Origin: Blastocatellia bacterium
GTDB taxonomy: Bacteria; Acidobacteriota; Blastocatellia; Pyrinomonadales; Pyrinomonadaceae
Direction of reading: 5' to 3'
Length of the DNA: 11,734 nt
Assembly (NCBI GenBank): GCA_013695195.1
Contig: JACDAY010000038.1
Location: 1-11,734 of the forward strand
The number at the start of each line of letters is the position of its first letter. The first letter of the stretch is position 1. Positions 6,241-11,734 of the stretch are shown here, piece after piece. A program made the translations under genes and the position numbers. Under the pieces are notes generated by a model, which was given only the letters and a program-made list of their open reading frames with translations, ran no database searches and was not told the origin of the DNA.

Positions 6241-7741
6241 CTTTTATATTTTTTGAAAAAACTAAAGTTGCGAGCCAGGCAACCGAGAAAGTTGTAATAC
6301 TGCCGATCAGGGCATACCACGTCCACGCTATCTTCGTGCCAAGCAAAATATAAAGCATCAGCAAAATGCTAGCAGCCATGCCGGTCAACGCATGAATTTC
6401 CCGTGCACTTTTCAGAAATGCGCCGACGAGAAAAACGCCGAGGATTGGCCCGTTAATAAGCGATGCGACAGAAAGAGCCAAGCCTAATGCGGATTCTTCG
6501 GATGACATAAAGACTATCGCGAGCGAGATCTGTACGATGCCGATTACAACCGTCAGCCATCCCGATATTTTCATCAGATGTTTATCGGATGTGTTCCTGG
6601 AAAAAGGCTTATAAAGATCGTTGACGGCGGTGGCGGCGATCGAATTCAGCGAAGAAGATAACGCCGCGGCGAATATGGCGGCTACGACCAAGCCCGAAAG
6701 ACCGGGCGGCATGTGTTCGGTAATAAAATTCGGGAAGACCTGGTCGGTTTTCAAAAACGGCAGCGTCGCGCGGACGCCTGAACCGCTCACGCCGGCCTGA
6801 GCATATTCCGGCAAATTGTACGGTGCATAAAATGCAAACAGCAATACGCCGATAAATAAAAATCCTATAAATTGCCCGAGGACGACTGCGCCCGACGATA
6901 GCAGCGCAAACGATGCGGACGAAGGTTTTTTTGTGCAAAGATAACGCTGTACCAAATATTGGTCAGTGCCGTGAGTGGACATAGTCAAAAAGCACCCGCC
7001 GAATATTCCTGCCCAAAATGTATATGTTTTCGTCGAATCCCAAGCAAAATCAAACACGTTGAACTTATTAAATTGCTCTCCAATCGCCAATGCACCGGCA
7101 AATCCGCCCTCTATATTATTTAGAAGCACAAAGGCCGCCGCAATGGCGCCGCCGATATAAATTACCAGCTGAACAACCTCGACCCAGATCACGGCCTCAA
7201 TTCCGCCGTAGAAAGTGAACACGATCATCACAATTCCGAGCAAAATTACCGAGCCGACAACAATCGTGTTTGAATCCGTGCCCGGATTGAACGAAGCATA
7301 TACCGCCGCCAGAACAAAAGCGGTGAGCAAAAGGCGAATGCCGTCGGCAATATTCCGCATTATTACGAAAAGGCCGGATGCAAGCATCTTAACCTTTGTG
7401 CCAAAACGTTCTCCCAAAAGCTGATAGACAGTTTGCAGCTCACCCTTGAAATACATCGGAATGAAAACAAGGGAAATCACGATGCGACCCAGCATGTAAC
7501 CGAAAACAAGTTGGAGAAACTCAAAATTTCCGCCCTTCGCAAACGCTACGCCTGGCACCGAAACAAATGTGATCGTACTTGTTTCGGTGGCGACGATCGA
7601 CATCGCGATCGCCCACCACGGCACATTCCTGTCGCCGACAAAATAATCCTCGGTCGTCTCCTGTTTCCCGGAAAACCATATCCCAAAGGCCGTTATGCCT
7701 ATCAGGTAGCCGAAGATTATGATGAGGTCGAGTGTTTGCAT
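6224..7741 (-). CDS. Sodium:solute symporter, probable amino-sugar (MurNAc/GlcNAc) importer
   Basis: A 505-residue polytopic inner-membrane protein of the SSS family with about 13 hydrophobic segments. Family signs are GYLIGITAFGIW in helix 1, EDYFVGDRNVPWWA at 31-44 (typical of SSS sugar carriers), THGTDQYLVQRYL at 256-268, and SSSLNSIAATAVNDLY at 362-377, a region that holds the Na+-binding Ser/Thr in this family. SSS proteins couple solute uptake to Na+. The start ATG at 7741 lies one base after the murQ stop and the end overlaps nagZ, so the three are almost certainly one transcript. Operon position between murQ and a secreted NagZ argues that the substrate is MurNAc, GlcNAc or a related peptidoglycan sugar. 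The exact substrate is inference. Close alternatives are sialic acid or another hexose. Confidence 0.88.
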   Translation of the reverse strand: MQTLDLIIIFGYLIGITAFGIWFSGKQETTEDYFVGDRNVPWWAIAMSIVATETSTITFVSVPGVAFAKGGNFEFLQLVFGYMLGRIVISLVFIPMYFKGELQTVYQLLGERFGTKVKMLASGLFVIMRNIADGIRLLLTAFVLAAVYASFNPGTDSNTIVVGSVILLGIVMIVFTFYGGIEAVIWVEVVQLVIYIGGAIAAAFVLLNNIEGGFAGALAIGEQFNKFNVFDFAWDSTKTYTFWAGIFGGCFLTMSTHGTDQYLVQRYLCTKKPSSASFALLSSGAVVLGQFIGFLFIGVLLFAFYAPYNLPEYAQAGVSGSGVRATLPFLKTDQVFPNFITEHMPPGLSGLVVAAIFAAALSSSLNSIAATAVNDLYKPFSRNTSDKHLMKISGWLTVVIGIVQISLAIVFMSSEESALGLALSVASLINGPILGVFLVGAFLKSAREIHALTGMAASILLMLYILLGTKIAWTWYALIGSITTFSVAWLATLVFSKNIKDEVSN

Positions 7742-7742
7742 T

Positions 7743-8642
7743 CTATCTTAAGAAAGAGAGTGCCTTTTCAACCACGAAATCTGATTTGCGCAACGCAGTT
7801 TCCGAAACATCGCGTTCCGCTTTAGCTCCGTTCATAACTAAAGCGACACGAAGATCCATGCCAGCTTTGAGCAACAAAGTAGTTGCTGCCGATTCATCTA
7901 AACCTGTTTCCGCCATCAAGATACGAAGCGAACGCTCATTAAGTTTTGAATTGGACGATTTCAAATTCGTCATCCGGTTGCCTTTGACGTAGCCGAGGCG
8001 GATCATGGCAACGGTCGAGATCATGTTGAGGATCATTTTTTGTGCGGTTCCGGCCTTCATTCGGGAAGATCCGGTGATTGCCTCGGGACCGACTACGGGT
8101 ACTATTACGACGTCGGCCGCGCGTGTGATCTCAGAATCGGGGACGCATGTTATGCAGGCTGTGAAACAACCAACCTGCTCGGCATATTCTACCGCTCCGA
8201 TTGTATAAGGAGTTCGTCCCGATGCTGCTATACCAACGACCGCATCTTTTTCCGTCAGGCCGCGTTCCTGCAAATCCAATGCCCCGGCACTTTTATTATC
8301 TTCACTCGCCTCGCTGGCTTTATAAAGCGCCTCGTATCCGCCCGCTAAAACTCCCTGGACGACTTCGTAAGACACGCCGAACGTCGGCGGAATTTCCGAA
8401 GCGTCGAGTACGCCGATGCGTCCGCTCGTGCCTGTACCGGCATAAAAAAGGCGCCCTCCGTTTTGGAGCCTTTCGACGATCCTGTCTATAGCCTCGGAAA
8501 TCTCCGGCAGCACCTTTTCGACAGCCAGGGCGACAACCTTATCTTCGTTATTTATCAACCGAACTGCTTCCAGCGTTGATGCCTGATCGATATGCGCGGT
8601 GTTTTCGTTATCGCGTTCGGTTATCGGAATCATTTTATCCAT
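7743..8642 (-). CDS. murQ: N-acetylmuramic acid 6-phosphate etherase (MurQ)
   Basis: Cytoplasmic lyase-type etherase that cleaves the D-lactyl ether of MurNAc-6-phosphate, giving GlcNAc-6-phosphate and D-lactate. With the start at the ATG at 8642 (MDKMIPITER) it has 299 residues, matching the ~298 of E. coli MurQ. The SIS-domain signature AGTGTSGRIGVLDASEIPPTF falls at 68-88. Glu83 and Glu114 (in EASEDN) sit at the same numbers as the two catalytic glutamates of the E. coli enzyme. GIAASGRTPY (137-146) and GSSRMKAGTAQK (191-202) complete the phosphosugar site. Position 84 is Ile where Cys is common. A TTG at 8669 would add nine residues and a second ATG at 8633 would remove three; no strong Shine-Dalgarno sequence decides between them. 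First gene of the murQ-symporter-nagZ operon, preceded by a 245-bp repeat-rich gap. Confidence 0.95.
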   Translation of the reverse strand: MDKMIPITERDNENTAHIDQASTLEAVRLINNEDKVVALAVEKVLPEISEAIDRIVERLQNGGRLFYAGTGTSGRIGVLDASEIPPTFGVSYEVVQGVLAGGYEALYKASEASEDNKSAGALDLQERGLTEKDAVVGIAASGRTPYTIGAVEYAEQVGCFTACITCVPDSEITRAADVVIVPVVGPEAITGSSRMKAGTAQKMILNMISTVAMIRLGYVKGNRMTNLKSSNSKLNERSLRILMAETGLDESAATTLLLKAGMDLRVALVMNGAKAERDVSETALRKSDFVVEKALSFLR

Positions 8643-8716
8643 AAGCAATGATTTTGGCAAAAAAGTCAAGCGAAGGCGTTTCGCATGAGTTTTTCGGGCT
8701 TTCGGATGCTGTAGGT

Positions 8717-8733
8717 AGAGCGGGAGACGCTCT
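8717..8733. repeat. Short perfect hairpin AGAGCG-GGAGA-CGCTCT
   Basis: A perfect 6-bp stem with a 5-nt loop, extended on the + strand by TCGGTTTT. It looks like a terminator only in the + direction, where no gene precedes it. In the - direction it lies in the probable murQ leader or promoter region and could be an RNA hairpin or a palindromic protein site. Confidence 0.45.
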
Positions 8734-8764
8734 CGGTTTTGCCGCCGACGGCTTAAAAGGTCAT

Positions 8765-8873
8765 GGCAGAAGCCCTGCCGTTAGGGAGGACTGAGATTAA
8801 ATGGTTTTGGCAGAAGCCTGACCGTTATGAAAGGCTAAAATTTCGAGCACCTCCTAACGGTCAGGCTTCTGCC
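8765..8873. repeat. Cluster of three GGCAGAAGCC repeats; two form a 19-bp perfect stem
   Basis: Copy A is 8765-8789 (+), copy B 8809-8827 (+) and copy C 8850-8873 (read on the - strand). All begin GGCAGAAGCC and continue to a CCGTTA(GGG)AGG-like tail. Copy B, GGCAGAAGCCTGACCGTTA, is a perfect 19-nt complement of 8855-8873, with a 27-nt loop. The hairpin begins 15 bp after the SDR stop on the - strand. There it could stabilise or end the upstream mRNA, although AAAACC rather than a U-run follows it. A related set occurs at 10641-10756. Confidence 0.8.
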
Positions 8874-8887
8874 TTTATAGAAACGCT

Positions 8888-10003
8888 CTAATAAATGTGG
8901 CTGCGGCCGCTTAAAGCTTCGTCGCCGACACTCTCGAGAGATTTACGTCTGGATTCCTCTTCCAACGCCCGTTGGCTGACGTAAACTGCATCTTTATCAC
9001 CACGGCTCATCAATGCATATGCAATTCCCGCCGCTCCGATTGCAAAAGCGGCTCCCGTAATAAATGGATGCAGCGAGGCTTTTGTATAAATACTGCTTTC
9101 GGCGACATGTCCTTCGTACCCGCCGCGTTCATTGAGTGTGAGATCGGAGGCGTCGTAAAGTCCGTCGTTACTTTCACCGTTTGTGGGTTTGTCCGACTTC
9201 TGCATATCTATCATCGCAGCTTCCATATATTTGTCTGTCGTACGCGGAGCAAATTTTCCTAACAGAGAAAGCGCCTTGCCGCCCGCTCCTACAAAAACGT
9301 CCCGCACGGGGTTTTCCGCGCAATGAAGAATGGTTTCTGCCACTGTTTCCGGCGCATAAACGGGCGGCGGATTTTCCGGCTCGACGCCTAAATAATTCTT
9401 CGCGTGTTCTTTATACGGCGTGTCGATCGCCGCAGGTTTTATGAGTGTAACGGAAACCGGAGCATTTTCAGATTCCAGTTCCATTCGCAAAGAATCGGTA
9501 AATCCTTTGACCGCATGTTTCGACGCACAGTACATTCCCTGAAGCGGAATCGCGCGGTCTGAAAGCGTACTCCCGATATTAATCAACGCACCGCCGCTTA
9601 TTTTGAGAGTGCGAGCCGCTATGAGCGAGCCATAAACCAGGCCCCAAAAGTTCGTCTCAAACAACTGCCGCGAATCTTCCGTCGGGACTTCTTCGAGTTT
9701 GCCGTAGATCGAAACTCCGGCATTGTTCACCCAGGTATCGAAATTTCCGAATTGACTCAGCGCTTCCGCCGCAATCTTTTTAATATCGCCTTCCTTGCCG
9801 ACATCGGCGGCGATGTACACGGCTTTTACACCGGACGCATTGATCTCGTTGGTCAAGGTTCTTAGCGCGTCTTCGTTACGAGCGGCCAGGACGAGTTTTG
9901 CTCCGCGTTTTGCGGCCATCCGGCTCGTTACCAAACCGATGCCGCTGGTGGCCCCGGTTATTACCATTACTTGTTCGTTCAAATTTTTTAATCTTACAGC
10001 CAT
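8888..10003 (-). CDS. Short-chain dehydrogenase/reductase with C-terminal membrane anchor
   Basis: A 371-residue protein with a classical SDR domain in about residues 8-250. It shows the Rossmann glycine motif TGATSGIG (16-23), NNAG (93-96), catalytic Ser145 and the YxxxK pair Tyr158-Lys162. Arg42 after LVLAAR suggests NADP(H) preference. The domain is followed by a ~60-residue polar acidic linker, one hydrophobic segment (about 314-333, FITGAAFAIGAAGIAYALM) and a charged tail. This architecture would tether a cytoplasmic-facing oxidoreductase to the inner membrane. Substrate unknown. An AAGGAG ribosome binding site at 10015-10020 lies 11 nt before the ATG, and the DUF2231 stop is 18 bp upstream, so the two genes form a pair. 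The pair interrupts the amino-sugar cluster and has no evident role in it. Confidence 0.88.
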   Translation of the reverse strand: MAVRLKNLNEQVMVITGATSGIGLVTSRMAAKRGAKLVLAARNEDALRTLTNEINASGVKAVYIAADVGKEGDIKKIAAEALSQFGNFDTWVNNAGVSIYGKLEEVPTEDSRQLFETNFWGLVYGSLIAARTLKISGGALINIGSTLSDRAIPLQGMYCASKHAVKGFTDSLRMELESENAPVSVTLIKPAAIDTPYKEHAKNYLGVEPENPPPVYAPETVAETILHCAENPVRDVFVGAGGKALSLLGKFAPRTTDKYMEAAMIDMQKSDKPTNGESNDGLYDASDLTLNERGGYEGHVAESSIYTKASLHPFITGAAFAIGAAGIAYALMSRGDKDAVYVSQRALEEESRRKSLESVGDEALSGRSHIY

Positions 10004-10014
10004 TTTAATATTTA

Positions 10015-10020
10015 CTCCTT
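10015..10020 (-). promoter_or_regulatory. Ribosome binding site of the SDR gene
   Basis: The - strand reads AAGGAG, 11 nt before the ATG at 10003, slightly longer than ideal spacing. It supports that start rather than the internal Met13. Confidence 0.6.
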
Positions 10021-10021
10021 A

Positions 10022-10531
10022 TTACACTTTGTTCGCATGAACTTGAGCGGCCTGAGCGGAAGAAGTTGTCAGCGAATTCGGTGCGTCTGCGTGAGCCCCG
10101 TCATCGATGCCGATACCGAGCCTTTCGACCAATTCGCCGCCCAACCAGCCGCCAAAGGCAGCCATTCCGGCGCCGATAAACGAAAGTACACTTGCAAACA
10201 ATTCCGGCCGTTCGGGGACATCATAACGCAGCCACCAACTGCCGATGAAAAGTACCAGGGCCGTCGTATTCCCCAGTCCGTGCCACAAGCCAATTCGTTT
10301 TGCCCGGGTAGCGCTTGGAATTGCTAGCCAATCGATCCATCCGAAAGGCGCGGCCAGAAGTCCGCCAATAATGCCAGCGGCGATCATCCAATAGGCGACA
10401 ACGGCCATCGTCGGATTTCCCCAAATTCGATAAACAACGTCGAAAACGACTCCTGTCGCCAGCAAACCGAGTGGGAAAACAATGAGAATCGGATGGACGG
10501 CATGTCCGAGAAACTTTGCTCTACTTTCCAT
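10022..10531 (-). CDS. DUF2231 family membrane protein
   Basis: A 169-residue inner-membrane protein with four hydrophobic segments (about 13-35, 43-67, 85-103, 112-133). It carries the hallmark N-terminal motif LGHAVHPILIVFPLGL and a second conserved His in LWHGLGN (His84). The repeated histidines in and next to membrane helices suggest metal or haem contact, as in related YtjA/DUF2231 proteins, but the biochemical role of the family is not established. The C-terminal ~35 residues are polar and probably soluble. The start at 10531 is fixed by a strong AAGGAGG 9 nt upstream; a longer frame to 10603 would run through the predicted promoter and is rejected. It is the first gene of a two-gene unit with the SDR. 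Confidence 0.82.
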   Translation of the reverse strand: MESRAKFLGHAVHPILIVFPLGLLATGVVFDVVYRIWGNPTMAVVAYWMIAAGIIGGLLAAPFGWIDWLAIPSATRAKRIGLWHGLGNTTALVLFIGSWWLRYDVPERPELFASVLSFIGAGMAAFGGWLGGELVERLGIGIDDGAHADAPNSLTTSSAQAAQVHANKV

Positions 10532-10540
10532 TTTATTCGG

Positions 10541-10547
10541 CCTCCTT
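10541..10547 (-). promoter_or_regulatory. Strong ribosome binding site of the DUF2231 gene
   Basis: AAGGAGG on the - strand with a 9-nt spacer to the ATG at 10531. It is the best Shine-Dalgarno sequence in the window and decides the start of this gene. Confidence 0.8.
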
Positions 10548-10573
10548 GTGTCGAAAATGTTTGATTTCAAAAC

Positions 10574-10603
10574 ACTATATGCGATCAATAAAAGATTTAG
10601 CAA
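10574..10603 (-). promoter_or_regulatory. Possible sigma70-type promoter for DUF2231-SDR
   Basis: On the - strand, TTGCTA (10598-10603) is followed after 18 nt by TATAGT (10574-10579), inside an AT-rich stretch 43 bp before the start codon. Both hexamers match the consensus well and the position fits a short leader carrying the ribosome binding site. This suggests the pair is transcribed separately from the kinase. Confidence 0.4.
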
Positions 10604-10640
10604 TAACTATGCCTAATTCTAAGCCTGAATGGCAAAATGA

Positions 10641-10756
10641 GGCAGAAACGCGAATGTGAATGAGCGTGTTCCTAAACGCGAGATATAAGACACCGCTCCC
10701 TAAGTGTCGTTTCTGCCCAACGGGCTAACACGCTTCATAACTGTGGCGTTTCTGCC
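10641..10756. repeat. Cluster of three GGCAGAAACG repeats downstream of the kinase
   Basis: Heads lie at 10641-10650 (+), 10708-10717 (-) and 10747-10756 (-). The first two are perfect 10-nt complements and enclose a smaller stem, GACAC 10689-10693 with GTGTC 10704-10708. The tail of the third, CCACAGTTATGAAG, resembles the tail of repeat copy B near 8821. The tail of the second, TTAGGGAG, resembles copy A near 8781. The set is therefore related to the cluster at 8765-8873. On the - strand the outer stem is followed by TCATTTT, so weak termination after the kinase gene is possible. Confidence 0.7.
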
Positions 10757-10764
10757 CCGGTCGC

Positions 10765-11694
10765 CTAACGCTTTTCGCCGTTCTTCGGGCTTTTCAATGA
10801 CATAAGAGCAGCAGCATGTGCGGGCGGCATAAGAGGCTCGGTCAAAAAGGCTTGCGGAGCGCACGGGTGGACCGTCTCGAGCATCGGTGTCGTCAACAAC
10901 TTGCCGGCGTTGAAAATACTGCCGACGCAGCCTATCGGAACTTTAGTGCGCTCCAATTTTAACTTTTTGATAACGGCGCACGCGGCTAGGCCAAGTTCAA
11001 AACCGGCGTCCTCGAGTATCTCGACTGCAATTCTATCGCCTTCCTGAGCGGTTTCCACGACGAGCCGGGCGAAACCGGCGATCCGCGTGTTGTCCACTTG
11101 CGGAGAATAGATGGCGACAATCAGATTTTCCGGCCCGGAAGCGCGAAAATATTCCGAAGCTCGCTCGCTTAGCACCGTTGCTGAGCCGCGGCCGTCTGAA
11201 GCCTTTGCGACCGTGTGCAAAGCGCGCTGGGCGATGCCGACACCACCGCCTTCGTCGCCGGCAAGCGGTCCCCAGCCGCCGGATATCGCAATCTGTCCGG
11301 CTGTGTTTTTTCCAAGACAGATCGAACCTGTCCCGGCAATAACGACCAGGCCCGGTTTACCCAAAGTTGTACCGTAAAGCGCGATTTCTGCATCCGTAAT
11401 TACTTCCACCTTTTTTATTCCGAGACGCATTGTAAAACTTTCCCGCACACGCTGACGCAAATCGGCACGTCTCACTCCTGCAAGTCCGAGCGTTGCGACG
11501 GCTATGTCTCCTTGGGAAACCCCGCAGGAATCGCAAGCCTCAGTCACCGCCTTTACAATGTTTGCAACCGCGGTCTCCACGCCTACACGCAATGGGTTTG
11601 ACGGCCCGGAAAAACCTTCGCATCTAACATCACCGGCTATGTTCATTAACGCAATATGCGTTTTGGTTCCGCCGCCGTCAACACCGAGAAACAA
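10765..11694 (-). CDS. BadF/NAGK-type N-acetyl-sugar kinase, probable MurNAc/GlcNAc kinase (MurK-like)
   Basis: A 309-residue ASKHA-fold sugar kinase of the BadF/BadG/BcrA family, to which mammalian GlcNAc kinase and clostridial MurK belong. Phosphate-1 motif VDGGGTKT is at 5-12, candidate catalytic Asp101 in VITDAEIALYG, phosphate-2 motif VIAGTGSICLG at 118-128, GGWGPLAGDEGGG at 139-151 (sugar-pocket loop of this kinase type), and an adenosine motif GCVGSIFNAG at 255-264. Product: GlcNAc-6-phosphate and/or MurNAc-6-phosphate, the latter being the MurQ substrate. The start is a TTG at 11694, giving an N-terminus of normal family length. The frame stays open to the right edge with no ATG or GTG in the last 40 bases, so a start beyond the window cannot be excluded. 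Same strand as murQ but separated from it by the DUF2231-SDR pair. Confidence 0.85.
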   Translation of the reverse strand: MFLGVDGGGTKTHIALMNIAGDVRCEGFSGPSNPLRVGVETAVANIVKAVTEACDSCGVSQGDIAVATLGLAGVRRADLRQRVRESFTMRLGIKKVEVITDAEIALYGTTLGKPGLVVIAGTGSICLGKNTAGQIAISGGWGPLAGDEGGGVGIAQRALHTVAKASDGRGSATVLSERASEYFRASGPENLIVAIYSPQVDNTRIAGFARLVVETAQEGDRIAVEILEDAGFELGLAACAVIKKLKLERTKVPIGCVGSIFNAGKLLTTPMLETVHPCAPQAFLTEPLMPPAHAAALMSLKSPKNGEKR

Positions 11695-11734
11695 TTGGCG
11701 GGCTCTGCCATTGCGTTTTGAGTTTTCGGATCTA

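Larger units (their letters stand above)
8643..8887. other. Repeat-rich intergenic gap upstream of murQ
   Basis: This 245-bp gap between the SDR stop and murQ carries a small hairpin (8717-8733) and three GGCAGAAGCC repeat copies (8765-8873), with no reading frame that looks like a gene. The murQ promoter should lie in 8643-8760. A TTGACT hexamer on the - strand (8664-8669) is the only -35-like sequence noticed, but its matching -10 would overlap the start codon. Confidence 0.5.

Noticed and set aside
8641..8669. TTGACT at 8664-8669 (- strand) as the murQ -35 box
   Set aside because: With normal spacing the -10 would be GCTTAT overlapping the start codon, a poor match that would leave no leader. 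Not listed as a promoter.
8717..8760. Hairpin plus TTTT as an intrinsic terminator on the + strand
   Set aside because: No + strand gene lies upstream, so termination in that direction would have no function here.
10532..10603. Longer DUF2231 frame starting near 10603
   Set aside because: It overlaps the promoter-like sequence, while the ATG at 10531 has AAGGAGG at good spacing and starts the family motif.
10641..10756. Repeat cluster as a CRISPR array
   Set aside because: Heads occur in both orientations with irregular spacing, only ~10 nt are conserved, and no cas gene is present.

Overview
The window looks like chromosomal DNA of a mesophilic diderm bacterium of moderate GC (roughly 47-48% by eye). 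The gene styles (DUF2231 membrane protein, SDR with a C-terminal membrane anchor, long helical-repeat protein, oversized LysA) and the many short palindromic intergenic repeats fit Acidobacteriota, perhaps class Blastocatellia. That assignment is an inference from style, not a database match. No tRNA, rRNA, CRISPR array, transposase or phage gene was found.

Left part, + strand (1-2696): the C-terminal end of a GlcD/D-lactate-dehydrogenase-type FAD oxidase runs in from the left edge. A HAD-superfamily hydrolase follows, with Asn in place of the second motif-I Asp. After a repeat-rich gap comes a ~500-residue alpha-helical, TPR-like protein of unknown function. It meets lysA tail to tail with a single base between the two stop codons.

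Central and right part, - strand (11694 down to 2698): in transcription order these are a BadF/NAGK-type N-acetyl-sugar kinase, a DUF2231 membrane protein, a membrane-anchored SDR oxidoreductase, murQ, a sodium:solute symporter, a secreted NagZ-type GH3 beta-N-acetylhexosaminidase, and lysA. murQ, symporter and nagZ are packed as an operon: a 1-nt gap, then a 17-nt overlap. lysA follows after a long inverted repeat.

Together, kinase, MurQ, symporter and NagZ make a coherent MurNAc/GlcNAc (peptidoglycan amino-sugar) salvage route. NagZ would cleave GlcNAc-MurNAc material outside the cytoplasm, the symporter would import the free amino sugar, the MurK-like kinase would make MurNAc-6-phosphate, and MurQ would turn this into GlcNAc-6-phosphate and D-lactate. 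LysA (meso-DAP to lysine) and the FAD oxidase (possible D-lactate oxidation) could be accessory, but that is speculative.

The most unusual structural signal is the load of short repeats in the gaps. One family with a GGCAGAARC head occurs three times on each side of the DUF2231-SDR pair (8765-8873 and 10641-10756), so this two-gene cassette is bracketed by related repeats inside the salvage cluster. Other repeat elements lie at 1061-1143, 4330-4399 and 8717-8733. A period-8 GACG repeat lies inside the nagZ coding sequence (6160-6187).
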